Assembly (NCBI RefSeq): GCF_023571765.1
Contig: NZ_JAMJXC010000021.1
Span: 1-64,000, forward strand
Reading direction: 5' to 3'
DNA: 64,000 bases
Origin: Xanthobacter aminoxidans
GTDB taxonomy: Bacteria > Pseudomonadota > Alphaproteobacteria > Rhizobiales > Xanthobacteraceae
Shown here: piece after piece, positions 36,020 to 45,341 of the stretch
Layout: each line of letters opens with the position of its first letter
Numbering within the stretch: position 1 is the stretch's first letter
The notes under the pieces: model-generated
What the model saw: only the letters and a program-made list of their open reading frames with translations
Database searches by the model: none
Told to the model about the DNA's origin: nothing
Program-made: the position numbers and the translations under genes

Positions 36020-37507
36020 ATGATCTCGCGTCGGGCGCTGCTGGCCGGCGCGGCGGCTGCGGGGGCGGTGGGGTTCGCCCCCTCCGCCCTCGGCCGCGTG
36101 CCGGCCTCCGTGGACACCCTGCCGAAGAGCGCGCCGGTGCGCCGGCTCGCCCTCTCGGCGGCGGAAATGGAAATGCCGCTGCTGGGGCCGGGCAAGCCGG
36201 TGACGAAGGGCTTCTGCGCCTATAACGGCACGCCCTTCCTCACCCTGCGCGCGCCGGTGGGCACGCGGCTGATGGTGGATTTCGAGAACCGCCTGCCGGA
36301 CCTCACCACCGTCCACTGGCACGGCGTGCGCGTGCCCTATCTCTCGGATGGCGTCTCGCCCATCACCCAGGCGCCGATCCCCGCGGGCAGCACCTTCACC
36401 TACAATGTGCCGCTGCCCGATCCGGGCTTCTATTTCTTCCATCCCCATTGCGACGAGACGGGCCAGGTGGGCCGCGGGCTCGTCGGCCTGCTCGTGGTGG
36501 ATGATCCGGCCGAGGCGAAGCTCGGCTTCGATGCCGAGCATTTCATCGTGGTCAAGGACTGGCGGCTCGACGAGACCGACGGCCGCTGGCTGGAGATGTT
36601 TACCGATGAGGGCGCCTCCACCGCCGGCACCTTCGGCACGGTGCGCGCCACCAACGGCTCCATCATACCGCCCCGCGTCGAGGCGCCGGCCTATGGGGAC
36701 GTGCGGCTCAGGGTGATCGTCGCCGATTCCACCCGCACCATCGATTTCGGCTGCGAGACGGAAGATGCGGCCATCATCGCCATCGACGGTCAGGCGCTGA
36801 CACCCCTCCCCTTCTCCAAGCTGCCGAACGAAATCTGGCGCATGGGCCCGGCCATGCGGATCGACGTGCATGTGCGCATGCCCGGTCCCGGCGAGGAGGT
36901 GAAGGTCTACGACTATCGCACCGCCGAGCCCTATCTGCTCACCACCTTGGTCGGCGTGGACGCTCCCGGGAGCAAGCCGGGCCGCAAGAAGACCGCCTTC
37001 CGCCCCAAGGCGCTGCCCCCCGCCAAGGTGCCGCTGCCGGACGTGAAGCGCGCCAGCCGCATCGACTATCTCGTGCAGACCGCCGCCGGCCCCATCGTAA
37101 GCGGCGATCCCCTGCCGCCGGACGATCCGCTGGCCAAGGCGCTGATCGCTTCCGCCTGCGTCGGCAGCAAGACCTTCTGGGCCATCAACCGCAATTCCTG
37201 GGGCGCCGGCGCGGACCTACGCTTGCCGCCGCCGCTGGCGACGCTGAAGGACGGGGCGAGCTACATCGTCTCCATCACCAACGTCACCAAGCACGTCCAC
37301 CCCATGCACCTGCACGGGCACGTCTTCCGCGTGCTGTCCTCCTCCAAGAAGAAGGACATCCCGCCCTATCTCGCCGACACGGTCATGACCGAGCCCAACG
37401 AGACGGTGGAGATCGCCTTCCGCGCCACCAGCGGCGACTGGGTGTTCCACTGCCACATCCTGGAGCACATGGATTCCGGTCTCATGGGCTGGATCAGGGT
37501 GGTGTGA
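36020..37507 (+). CDS. Multicopper oxidase, probable periplasmic ferroxidase
   Basis: A 495-residue protein. The N-terminal SRRALLAGAAAAG resembles a twin-arginine signal. All four copper motifs are present: HWHG at 99-102, HPH at 141-143, HPMHLHG from 427, and HCHILEHMDSGLM from 477 (HCHxxxHxxxxM). The methionine gives the type-1 copper its axial ligand. Location in an iron operon with an Ftr1 permease suggests Fe(II) oxidation, though phenol or copper oxidation is possible. Confidence 0.87.
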   Translation: MISRRALLAGAAAAGAVGFAPSALGRVPASVDTLPKSAPVRRLALSAAEMEMPLLGPGKPVTKGFCAYNGTPFLTLRAPVGTRLMVDFENRLPDLTTVHWHGVRVPYLSDGVSPITQAPIPAGSTFTYNVPLPDPGFYFFHPHCDETGQVGRGLVGLLVVDDPAEAKLGFDAEHFIVVKDWRLDETDGRWLEMFTDEGASTAGTFGTVRATNGSIIPPRVEAPAYGDVRLRVIVADSTRTIDFGCETEDAAIIAIDGQALTPLPFSKLPNEIWRMGPAMRIDVHVRMPGPGEEVKVYDYRTAEPYLLTTLVGVDAPGSKPGRKKTAFRPKALPPAKVPLPDVKRASRIDYLVQTAAGPIVSGDPLPPDDPLAKALIASACVGSKTFWAINRNSWGAGADLRLPPPLATLKDGASYIVSITNVTKHVHPMHLHGHVFRVLSSSKKKDIPPYLADTVMTEPNETVEIAFRATSGDWVFHCHILEHMDSGLMGWIRVV

Positions 37508-37509
37508 GG

Positions 37510-38754
37510 ATGCGCGTGCGTCTTCTCCTCGCGCTGCTCGCCGCCCTCTCCGCGACGCCGGCCGCTGCCGAGCCCCTGGACAAGCTGGACCTCGCCATCG
37601 GCAAGGCCCTGTTCAAGCGCCCCTGGGTGCCCGCCCCCGCCTCGACGCGTGGCGATGACGGTCTTGGCCCCCTGTTCGATGCCCGCTCCTGCGCCACCTG
37701 CCACCCCGCCGACCGCCGCGCCCCCGCGCGTCTGGAGAACGGCACGGCGGAGCGCGGCTTCGTGCTGATGATCGGACGGCCGGACGGCAGCGGTGATCCC
37801 GTCTATGGCCGCCGGTTCCAGATCGATGCGGTGCCCGGCATTCCCAGCGAGGGCATGATCGGCGTCACCGACACCCCGCTGCCGGACGGACGCATCGCCC
37901 GCAAGCCCCACCCCGAGGCGCTGGGCTATGGCCCGCTCGATCCCGCGAGCGGCCTGTCTCTCCGCGTCGGGCCGGACCTCAAGGGCCGCGGGGCGCTCGC
38001 CGCCGTGCCCGATGCCGCCATCCTCGCGGTGGAGCGGGAACAGGCGAAGGGCAAAGACGGCGTGAAGGGCATGGCGCGGCGTGTGGCGCAGGCCGACGGC
38101 AGCAAAGCCATCGGCCGCTTCGGCTGGAAGGCCTCGCAGCCGACCCTCGCCGGCCAGTCGGCGGAGGCCTTCTTCCTCGATCTCGGCCTCTCCAACCGCT
38201 TCCATCCCGAGCCGTGGGGCGATTGCACGCCCACCCAGACCGCCTGCCGGCAGGCCCTCCACGGCAATGCCAATGCCACCTCCGGGGATGCGGACGACGA
38301 ACTGGAAATCGGCTCGGCGGTGCTCGACCGGGTGGTGGCCTATGTCGCCTCCCTGCCCCAGCCCGAGCCCGAAGACCTGCCCAGGGCCGAGGCCAAGCGC
38401 GGCGCGGCGCTCTTCACCTCCACCGGCTGCGCCCAGTGCCACCGGCCGTCTTTGCCCACTGCCGACGGCGAAGCGCGCATGTACACCGATCTTCTGCTGC
38501 ACGAGATGGGGCCGGACCTCAGCGATACCATGCCGGAGCCCGGTGTGGGCGCCTCGCAATGGCGCACTGCGCCCCTCGCCGGCCTCTCCGATGCGCTCGC
38601 CGCCAACACCGGCCTGCTGCACGATGGCCGCGCGCGGACGGTGGAGGAGGCGATTGCCTGGCACGGCGGCGAGGCGGCCACCGCGCAGCGGCGCTTCGGC
38701 GCGCTTCCGCCCAAGGACAGGGCGGCGCTGGTGCGGTACGTTTCGTCCCTGTGA
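37510..38754 (+). CDS. Di-heme c-type oxidoreductase (DUF1111 family)
   Basis: An exported 414-residue protein (signal MRVRLLLALLAALSATPAAA). Two c-heme sites are present: CATCH at 61-65 and CAQCH at 307-311. Shared family parts include DGLGPLFDARSCATCHPADRRAP, FGWKASQPTLAGQSAEAFFLDLGLSN and TAPLAGLSDALAANTGLLHDGRA. DUF1111 proteins are found next to imelysin genes in many proteobacteria. It may pass electrons to or from the copper oxidase. It starts 2 bases after the oxidase stop. Confidence 0.85.
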   Translation: MRVRLLLALLAALSATPAAAEPLDKLDLAIGKALFKRPWVPAPASTRGDDGLGPLFDARSCATCHPADRRAPARLENGTAERGFVLMIGRPDGSGDPVYGRRFQIDAVPGIPSEGMIGVTDTPLPDGRIARKPHPEALGYGPLDPASGLSLRVGPDLKGRGALAAVPDAAILAVEREQAKGKDGVKGMARRVAQADGSKAIGRFGWKASQPTLAGQSAEAFFLDLGLSNRFHPEPWGDCTPTQTACRQALHGNANATSGDADDELEIGSAVLDRVVAYVASLPQPEPEDLPRAEAKRGAALFTSTGCAQCHRPSLPTADGEARMYTDLLLHEMGPDLSDTMPEPGVGASQWRTAPLAGLSDALAANTGLLHDGRARTVEEAIAWHGGEAATAQRRFGALPPKDRAALVRYVSSL

Positions 38755-38802
38755 TTTTTGCCGGCCGCAGCCGGTGTGGGCCTGATATTGCGGATCGACG
38801 TC

Positions 38803-39894
38803 ATGATTGAAGCCACGCGCCGTTCTTCCTTCCGCCTTGCTGGCGCGGCCCTCGCCGCCATGCTCGCTTTTGGGACAGGCCCGGCCGTTGCGGCCGATCC
38901 GAAGCTCGATCCCGTGCCGCTCATCGAGGGCTGGCTTTTGCCGCGCTACGATGCGCTCGCCGCCGCCACCGCCGCGCAGGCGAAGGCCTGGGCCGCCTTC
39001 TGCCCCGCCCCCTCGGCGGCCGGCGTGGCGCCGCTCAAGGAGGCCTACGGCAAGGCCGCAGATGCGTGGAACGCGGTGGAGTTTGTCACCTTCGGCCCCA
39101 TCACCCTGTCGCTCCGGGCCGACCGCATCTCCTTCTTCCCGGACCGGCGCAACGGCATCAGCCGCGGGCTGTCCGAGATCATCGCCGACAGCGATCCCGC
39201 CCGCCTCGCGCCCGAGCGCTTCATGCAGTCGAGCGCGGCAGTGCAGGGCCTGCCGGCGCTGGAGCGGCTGCTCTATGAGGAAGGCGCCGCCGAGGCGCTG
39301 GTCGCAGGCCCCGAGGCGGCACGGCGCTGCGCGCTCGGCACCGCCATCGCCAACAATCTCGCCACCATCACGGGCGAAATCCGCACCGCTTGGGGCGACA
39401 CATCCACGGGCGCGCTGGGCGCCATCGTCTCCGGCAAGGGCGATCCCGCCCTGTTCCCGGATGTGGGCGCCCTGCCCGGCATGATCCTCACCGACCTGTC
39501 CGGCGCCTACCAGCGCGTGACCGACACCAAGCTGCTGCCTGTGCTCGGCGCCGGCCCTGCGGACGCCAAGCCGACGGTCGCAGACAGCTGGCGCTCCGGC
39601 CGTTCCGGCCGCGTCGCCGCGAACATGATCCACAGCGCCGACGCCCTCCTCGTCGCCGTGGGCACGCAGATGCCGAGCCGGCCGCAATTCGTGGTCAACA
39701 AAGCCGCCACCGCCGCCGATGCCGCCGCCGACAAGCTGCCTGCCGACATCGGCGCCGCAGCCGCCACCGCATCGGGCGCGCAGGGCATCCACGCGACCAT
39801 CAAGACCTTCAAGGCGGCGCAGCTCGCCGTCTACAAGCCCATCGCTTCCTATTTCGGCATCTCGCTGGGCTTCAACGCCCTCGATGGCGACTGA
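38803..39894 (+). CDS. Second imelysin-family protein, lacking the GxHxxE histidine
   Basis: A 363-residue exported protein (signal MIEATRRSSFRLAGAALAAMLAFGTG... ends near AVAADP). The imelysin-type helical repeat is visible (DAWNAVEFVTFGP, GLPALERLLYE). At the position of the metal motif it has GLPALE, so the histidine is proline. It may act with the first imelysin as a structural or iron-handling partner. Confidence 0.8.
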   Translation: MIEATRRSSFRLAGAALAAMLAFGTGPAVAADPKLDPVPLIEGWLLPRYDALAAATAAQAKAWAAFCPAPSAAGVAPLKEAYGKAADAWNAVEFVTFGPITLSLRADRISFFPDRRNGISRGLSEIIADSDPARLAPERFMQSSAAVQGLPALERLLYEEGAAEALVAGPEAARRCALGTAIANNLATITGEIRTAWGDTSTGALGAIVSGKGDPALFPDVGALPGMILTDLSGAYQRVTDTKLLPVLGAGPADAKPTVADSWRSGRSGRVAANMIHSADALLVAVGTQMPSRPQFVVNKAATAADAAADKLPADIGAAAATASGAQGIHATIKTFKAAQLAVYKPIASYFGISLGFNALDGD

Positions 39895-39898
39895 GGCC

Positions 39899-41044
39899 AT
39901 GGCGACGAACATGCGCGCCCGCCTCGACCATCCCCCGCTCATCGGCCGGCGCGGCCTGCTGCTCGGCGGCGCCGCGCTCCTCGCCGCCTCCGCCTTGCCG
40001 GGCGGCCTGCGCGCCGCCGAACTGGATGAGGGCTGGCTGGCGACCGCGGGCGTGGGCGAGGGCTTCGCCGCAGTCGGCCTCGACACCAGCTTCGCGGCCA
40101 CACCGGAGGCCCCCTCCGACGCCCGGCTGCATGGCATCGAGGCGAGCCCCGTCGGCCTGCTCGCGGTGGCGGTGGGGCGGCGGCCGGGGCGCATCGCCCT
40201 CGTGTTCGACCGCCGCAAGGGCGGCGTGGTCGCGCGCTTTGGGCCGGGCGAGGGCCGCGTCTTCTCCGGCCATGGCCGCTTCACGGCGGACGGCCGGCTG
40301 CTCCTGACCAACGAGATCGAGCATCCCGCGGACGGCGTTCGCGCCATGGGCCGGGGCGTTGTCGCCGTGCGCGCGGTGGATGGCGGCTTTGCCATCCGCG
40401 ACGAATGGCCGAGCGGCGGCGACGGCCCGCATGATCTCATGCGCTCGGGCGCTGCCCTGGTCATCGCCAATGGCGGCATCGAGCCCAACACGCCGGAGGC
40501 GCGCGACGCCGAGGTGACGGGCTCCGGCGTCACCCTCGTCGATCCCACAACCGGCGCGGTGCGCGGCGAAGGCAAGCTCTCCGCCGACCTCGCCAGCCTG
40601 TCGCTCCGCCACCTCGCCCGCGATGGCAATGGCGGCACGGTAGTGGCGGCGCAGGACCTCTTGAAGGACGGCGAGGCCCGCCCCCTCCTCTTCCGCATCG
40701 CCGCCGATGGCGCGCTCACCCCCTTCGACGCGCCGGACGAGGCGTGGCGGGCGCTGCGCGGCTATGTGGGATCGGTGGCCTATGACCCCTCCGGCCGCTT
40801 CGTCGCCTGCGCCACCCCGCGCGGCAACCAGGTCGCCGTCTGGCAGGCGGACGGCCGCTATATCGGCGCGGTGCCCCTCACCGATGGCTGCGGCCTCGCG
40901 GCCGGAGCGGAGGCGGGGACGTTCGTGGCTGCGTCCGGCTATGGCGAAGTGATCGTGGTGAAGGCCGCGCCCGAGGGCGTCGCCATCACCGCGCGGCGCA
41001 CCGGCGGGCCGCGCTACGACAACCACATGGTGCGGATCAGCTGA
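39899..41044 (+). CDS. DUF1513 beta-propeller-like exported protein
   Basis: A 381-residue protein with a twin-arginine-like leader (LIGRRGLLLGGAALLAASALPGG). The body has repeated blade-like strands (RVFSGHGRFTADGRLLLTNEIE; YVGSVAYDPSGRFVACATPRGNQVAVW), which fits the DUF1513 family. It closes the imelysin-oxidase-di-heme operon, as in related loci. Function is not established. An ATG 15 bases upstream, overlapping the preceding gene, is also possible. Confidence 0.78.
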   Translation: MATNMRARLDHPPLIGRRGLLLGGAALLAASALPGGLRAAELDEGWLATAGVGEGFAAVGLDTSFAATPEAPSDARLHGIEASPVGLLAVAVGRRPGRIALVFDRRKGGVVARFGPGEGRVFSGHGRFTADGRLLLTNEIEHPADGVRAMGRGVVAVRAVDGGFAIRDEWPSGGDGPHDLMRSGAALVIANGGIEPNTPEARDAEVTGSGVTLVDPTTGAVRGEGKLSADLASLSLRHLARDGNGGTVVAAQDLLKDGEARPLLFRIAADGALTPFDAPDEAWRALRGYVGSVAYDPSGRFVACATPRGNQVAVWQADGRYIGAVPLTDGCGLAAGAEAGTFVAASGYGEVIVVKAAPEGVAITARRTGGPRYDNHMVRIS

Positions 41045-41138
41045 ATTTCACCGGTGGTTTTCACCTGGGCTCACGCAACCTTCCCGGTTTTGCGCCATTA
41101 TCCCCGGCGAGCCCATGGCGGGCAGCGGGAGAATGGCG

Positions 41139-41699
41139 ATGAACTGGGTCGTGCTTGTCGGCAGCGTTCGCAAGGGGTCCCTCAATGCCGCGCTCGCCCG
41201 CGCACTGGCCGGCATCGCGCCGGAGGGGACGACGCTCACGATTCTGCCCTCCATCGCGGAATTCCCCATCTATGACGGGGACATCGAGGCGGAAGGCTTT
41301 CCCGCCCAGGTGACGGCCATGGGGGAGACGGTGGCTGCGGCGGATGCGCTGGTGATCGTCACGCCGGAATACAATTACTCGGTTCCGGGCGGCCTCAAGA
41401 ATGCGATCGACTGGCTCTCGCGCCTGAAGCCGCAGCCGCTCGCCGGCAAGCCCACCCTCATCATGTCGGCCTCGCCCAGCACCATGGGCGGAGGGCGCGC
41501 GCAATATCACCTGCGGCAGGTGCTGGTGGCGCTCAACGCCCACGTCATGAACGTGCCGGAGGTGATGGTCGCCCAGGCCCACACCAAGATCGCCGACGGC
41601 ATCGTCACCGACCAGGGCACGCTGGACTTCGTGAAGAAGCAGCTTGCCGCCTTCGCGACCTTCGTGAAGAAGGCGCAGGCGGGGGATGCGGCGGGCTGA
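41139..41699 (+). CDS. NADPH-dependent FMN reductase
   Basis: A 186-residue flavodoxin-fold reductase. VLVGSVRKGSLNAALARAL holds the phosphate loop and PEYNYSVPGGLKNAIDWLSR the flavin-contact segment typical of FMN/azo/quinone reductases. Two closely spaced in-frame ATGs exist; the one at 41139 has a GGGAGA box at good distance. It stands alone between the iron operon and the convergent queDE genes. Confidence 0.85.
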   Translation: MNWVVLVGSVRKGSLNAALARALAGIAPEGTTLTILPSIAEFPIYDGDIEAEGFPAQVTAMGETVAAADALVIVTPEYNYSVPGGLKNAIDWLSRLKPQPLAGKPTLIMSASPSTMGGGRAQYHLRQVLVALNAHVMNVPEVMVAQAHTKIADGIVTDQGTLDFVKKQLAAFATFVKKAQAGDAAG

Positions 41700-41706
41700 G
41701 GCCCGC

Positions 41707-42102
41707 TCAGCCCTCCGAATATTCCGCGTAGGACATGGGCGTCTCGTAGACCCGCACGGACGCGAGCGTGGGCAGGAGCGGCTTCATCCGCGTCCAGATC
41801 CACGCCGCGATGATCTCGGCGGTGGGATTTTCCAGCCCTTCGACGTCGTTGAGGCAATAATGGTCCAGCTGCTTCAGCAGCGGGCCGAAGGCGTTCTCCA
41901 CATCGAAGAAGTCCACCACGAAGCCGGTCACGGGGTCCACCGGCCCCTCCAGCGCGAGGTCCACGCGATAGGAATGGCCGTGCACGCGCCGGCAGCGGTG
42001 GGTTTCCGGCACGTTGGGCAGAAAGTGCGCGGCCTCGAAGGTGAAGCCCTGGGTGATCCGCACGCGGCCGGGCAGCGCCGCCGGGGTGTCAGGGGTGGTC
42101 AT
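41707..42102 (-). CDS. queD: 6-carboxy-5,6,7,8-tetrahydropterin synthase
   Basis: QueD, 131 residues, acts in queuosine and 7-deazaguanine synthesis. The zinc histidines are in FEAAHFLPNV and RVHGHSY, the catalytic cysteine in THRCRRVHGH, and the acid in VVDFFDVENAF. The ending ASVRVYETPMSYAEY is typical. The ATG at 42102 overlaps the queE stop by 4 bases. Confidence 0.92.
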   Translation of the reverse strand: MTTPDTPAALPGRVRITQGFTFEAAHFLPNVPETHRCRRVHGHSYRVDLALEGPVDPVTGFVVDFFDVENAFGPLLKQLDHYCLNDVEGLENPTAEIIAAWIWTRMKPLLPTLASVRVYETPMSYAEYSEG

Positions 42103-42734
42103 GGAATTCCGATCATCTTGTGGGTCTGGACGGACAGGCGCCAGCGCGGATTGGCGAGGCAATAGGCCACCGCCGCATCGGTGTTCGCGCGGCGATCCGG
42201 CCCGTCCATGGGCTGGAGGAAGAAATTGGCGAAGGGGAGGCCCGCAACCTCGGCGGGATCGAGCCCGGCCTGCGGGAAGACGAGCTTCAGCTCGTGCCCG
42301 GCGCGCTGCTTCAGCTCGGTGCCGGCCTTGGGGCTGACGCAGATCCAGTCGAGCCCCTCCGGCGCGGCAACCGTGCCGTTGGTCTCGACGGCGATCTCGA
42401 AGCCCCGCGCATGCACCGCCGCGATGGCCGCGGGGTCGAGCTGAAGCAATGGCTCCCCACCGGTGAAGACGACGAACCGGCGCTCGGCGCCGGCCTGCCC
42501 CCACACGGAAGCGATGGCGTCCGCAAGGGCCGCGGCATCGGCAAAGCGGCCACCGCCCTCGCCATCCAGGCCGACGAAATCCGTGTCGCAGAAACGGCAT
42601 TGGGCGGCGGCGCGATCCTCCTCCCGCCCGGACCACAGGTTGCACCCCGCGAACCGGCAGAAGACGGCAGCACGCCCCGCCTGCGCCCCCTCCCCCTGCA
42701 GGGTGAGGAACATTTCCTTGACTGAATAGGCCAT
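42099..42734 (-). CDS. queE: 7-carboxy-7-deazaguanine synthase
   Basis: QueE, 211 residues, is a radical-SAM enzyme acting after QueD. The cluster motif is the QueE-type C-X14-C-X2-C (CNLW...QCRFC), with FTGGEPLLQLD downstream and ETNGT for SAM binding. MFLTLQGEG at the N-terminus is conserved. Upstream and convergent neighbours are unrelated; queC and queF are not in the window. Confidence 0.92.
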   Translation of the reverse strand: MAYSVKEMFLTLQGEGAQAGRAAVFCRFAGCNLWSGREEDRAAAQCRFCDTDFVGLDGEGGGRFADAAALADAIASVWGQAGAERRFVVFTGGEPLLQLDPAAIAAVHARGFEIAVETNGTVAAPEGLDWICVSPKAGTELKQRAGHELKLVFPQAGLDPAEVAGLPFANFFLQPMDGPDRRANTDAAVAYCLANPRWRLSVQTHKMIGIP

Positions 42735-42819
42735 GAGGCGACGCCTTTAGACCGAACGCGCCCGCGAGGGAAGCGCCGGCCCGGCATGGCACATCCGCGA
42801 AAGGCTCGCCGGCCTGGCC

Positions 42820-43986
42820 CTATTGCGCCGGGGCAGGGGCCGGCTGGGCGGTGGCCGGCAGCGCAGGGCCGGCCGACTGTGCTGCCCGCGCCGGATCGAG
42901 CCCGGTGATGCGCACGCCCTGCAATTGCACGGTATCGGCGGTCGCGGTGCCCTTGGCGCCGGCAATGGCGCTCTGCAACTGCGGCGCCATCGCCGCGAGT
43001 TGCGCGAACTTGCCGTGGTTGAAGCTGTCGAGTGCCTCCACGTTGGTCATGTCCACCACGACGGCGCCCAGACCAACGAGCTCGGTGTCGTTAGCGTATT
43101 CGCCGAGCCGCGGCTTCTTGCCGGCGAGGAAGTCGGAAAAGCCGAGCGCCTTGTCGTCTCGGGAGACGACGACGACGAACGGCTTCGGCGGCTTGCCGAA
43201 GCGCCGGAGCTGGGTCTTGAACACGTCCACATCGATGTCCGGCGCGGCGAGGATGATGTCGCCGATCTTGTTGAGCGGCAGGGTCTTGCCGGAGATGCGG
43301 ATCTGGCGGAGGGCCTCCACCGTCAGCCAGTTGCCCATGGAATGGGCGAGGATGCTCACCTGTTCCGCGCCGCTGCCGAAGGCGAGGCGGATGGTCTCTT
43401 CCAGCTGGTCGCGGGCGGCGGTGGCGCTGTTGTTGTCATAGACATAGCCCTCGGTGGTCGCCCGCGAGGCCCAGGTGAAGAGGACGGGAACGGCCGACGC
43501 ATCGGAATCCGTCGCCATCTGCGCGAGGCGGTAGAGCGCCTCGGAGAACATGGTGTTGTAGCCATGCACGAAGATGAAGACCTTGCGCTTGCCGGCAGGC
43601 CGGCGGGCCAGCTCGCTCTTCAGGTCGCGCAGGAACTCGCCTTGCGTGTCGCGATAGACGGCCTCCCGCACCACCATGTCGGTGGCGGGATTGCCGAGGC
43701 CGTTCTTGGGCCACTCGATCTCACCCGGCTTGTGCGTGGGCGGAACCGAGAGGTCGATCTTCGCGAAATTGAGCTGGGCGGAGCGCTCGCCGTTGAAGAA
43801 GACGCCGGGCCGCGGATCGCGCTCGCGGGTGGAGGCGACGAGGATCACCTGCTCGCGCGCGCCCTCAGCCAGCGGAGCGGAGACCGGGATGAGCGCATCG
43901 ATACCGGGGCGGTCGGAGCAGCCGGCGACGAGCATCACCACCGTCGCAGCCGCCACGAGGCGCAGAACCAGATTGCGCTGCGTCAT
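42820..43986 (-). CDS. Alpha/beta hydrolase lipoprotein (DUF900)
   Basis: A 388-residue lipoprotein (LVAGC lipobox near residue 22). The DUF900 hydrolase core has VFIFVHGYNTMFSEALYRLAQ and the nucleophile elbow ILAHSMGNW. A proline- and alanine-rich tail ends the protein. Members are likely esterases or lipases of unknown substrate in the cell envelope. The ATG at 43986 was chosen; one three codons earlier is possible. Confidence 0.8.
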   Translation of the reverse strand: MTQRNLVLRLVAAATVVMLVAGCSDRPGIDALIPVSAPLAEGAREQVILVASTRERDPRPGVFFNGERSAQLNFAKIDLSVPPTHKPGEIEWPKNGLGNPATDMVVREAVYRDTQGEFLRDLKSELARRPAGKRKVFIFVHGYNTMFSEALYRLAQMATDSDASAVPVLFTWASRATTEGYVYDNNSATAARDQLEETIRLAFGSGAEQVSILAHSMGNWLTVEALRQIRISGKTLPLNKIGDIILAAPDIDVDVFKTQLRRFGKPPKPFVVVVSRDDKALGFSDFLAGKKPRLGEYANDTELVGLGAVVVDMTNVEALDSFNHGKFAQLAAMAPQLQSAIAGAKGTATADTVQLQGVRITGLDPARAAQSAGPALPATAQPAPAPAQ

Positions 43987-44294
43987 GCGCCACATCCCCC
44001 GAAATCTGCCGCTCGCAAGTGCATGCCCCCCGCATGGAGGACTTTCTTGGCACAAACAATGAGGCGGATGAACGGCGATCTCGGGAAATGCTGAACACCG
44101 GTGAAATGGTGCCATCGCGGCCACGCTCCCGGTTACCACAAATTGCATGAGAGAGGCGACCGAGCCCTATTCCATCCAATCGACTTGCAAATTGGCAAGC
44201 CCAGATTGCGCCCGTGGTTCTCGTACCGGAGCGGCTGTCCGCCTATCTCTGGCGCCAGACAGATACGAGGCTCCGCACGCCGGAGGAGGACACC
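43987..44294. promoter_or_regulatory. Divergent promoter gap with a 16-bp palindrome
   Basis: No gene is seen in these 308 bases. The palindrome CTTGCAAATTGGCAAG lies at 44184-44199 (one mismatched pair) about 95 bases before the VOC dioxygenase start. It resembles operators of MarR- or HxlR-type regulators, which often control ring-cleaving VOC proteins, but no regulator gene is next to it. Confidence 0.45.
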
Positions 44295-45260
44295 ATGCAG
44301 AACACCACCGAGACCACCGGGCCGCTCACCGGACTTCACCACGTCACGGCTATCACGGCCGACGCGCCCTACAACCATCGCTTCTACACCCAGACGCTCG
44401 GCATGCGCCTCGCGAAGAAGACGGTGAATCAGGACGACGTGTCCGCCTATCACCTCTTCTATGCCGATGGGGAAGCCAACCCCGGCACCGACCTTACCTT
44501 CTTCGACTGGCCGGTGCCGCGCGAGCGCCGGGGCAGCCATGCGGCCGTGCGCACCTCGCTGCGGGTGCGGGACGAGGCGGCGCTGGAATACTGGGCCGCG
44601 CGCCTCACCGACGCGGGCGTTTCCCATGCCGGCATCGAGACCCGCGACGACCGCCACCAGCTTCCGTTCGAGGACCGCGAAGGCCAGCGCCTCGCCTTGA
44701 TCGTGGATGACGGCAAGGGGCCGGGCGTGCCCTGGGCGAAGAGCCCGGTGCCTGAGGCGCACCAGATCCGTGGCCTCGGCCCGATCCTGATCTCGGTGCC
44801 AGACCTTGCGCCCACCGCCGCCGTGCTTCTCCACGTGATGGGCATGAAGGAAGTGCGCACCTACGCCGCCGAGGACGGCCGCGCCATCCATGTGTTCGAG
44901 ATGGGCGCGGGCGGCCCCGCCGCCGAGGTGCATGTGAAGGTGGAGCCGGGCCTGTCCCCCGCGGGGCAGGGCGCGGGCGCGGTGCACCATGTGGCTTTCC
45001 GCGTCACCACCTTCGACCAGTACGAGGAATGGGCGCGGCGGCTGAAGGAGCTGCGCATCCCCAACAGCGGCATGGTGGATCGCTTCTACTTCCGCTCGCT
45101 CTATTTCCGCGAGCCCAACGGTGTGCTGTTCGAACTGGCCACCGACGGTCCGGGATTTGCCGCCGACGAAGACGCCGCCCATCTGGGCGAACGCCTCGCC
45201 CTGCCGCCCTTCCTGGAAGGCCGCCGCAGCGCCATCGAGGCCGGCCTCAAGCCGCTCTGA
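44295..45260 (+). CDS. VOC-family ring-cleaving dioxygenase (MhqO-like)
   Basis: A 321-residue protein of two vicinal-oxygen-chelate modules. Metal-binding candidates are H15 or H16 in GLHHVTAI, the second-module histidine in AVHHVAFRV, and the glutamate in VLFELATDG. Length and segments such as [30 protein letters not shown] match MhqO/LinE-type hydroquinone dioxygenase-like proteins. A GGAGGA box precedes the ATG. Confidence 0.83.
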   Translation: MQNTTETTGPLTGLHHVTAITADAPYNHRFYTQTLGMRLAKKTVNQDDVSAYHLFYADGEANPGTDLTFFDWPVPRERRGSHAAVRTSLRVRDEAALEYWAARLTDAGVSHAGIETRDDRHQLPFEDREGQRLALIVDDGKGPGVPWAKSPVPEAHQIRGLGPILISVPDLAPTAAVLLHVMGMKEVRTYAAEDGRAIHVFEMGAGGPAAEVHVKVEPGLSPAGQGAGAVHHVAFRVTTFDQYEEWARRLKELRIPNSGMVDRFYFRSLYFREPNGVLFELATDGPGFAADEDAAHLGERLALPPFLEGRRSAIEAGLKPL

Positions 45261-45276
45261 GGGCAGCTCCAAACGC

Positions 45277-45322
45277 AAAAAAGGCCGGCCGGACGGGGAG
45301 ATCCCGTCCGGCCGGCCTTTTG
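45277..45322. terminator. Strong bidirectional Rho-independent terminator
   Basis: A perfect 15-bp stem, GGCCGGCCGGACGGG (45283-45297) and its complement (45303-45317), closes a 5-base loop (GAGAT). A-rich sequence on the left and TTTTG on the right give a U-tract on either strand. It separates the convergent VOC and GcvT-family genes. Confidence 0.92.
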
Positions 45323-45341
45323 TTTGCGTCTCAGGCGGGCG

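Noticed and set aside
37366-40719. A 1117-codon minus-strand open frame opposite the iron operon
   Set aside because: It lies antisense to four well-supported genes with signal peptides, copper and heme motifs; its translation is low-complexity.
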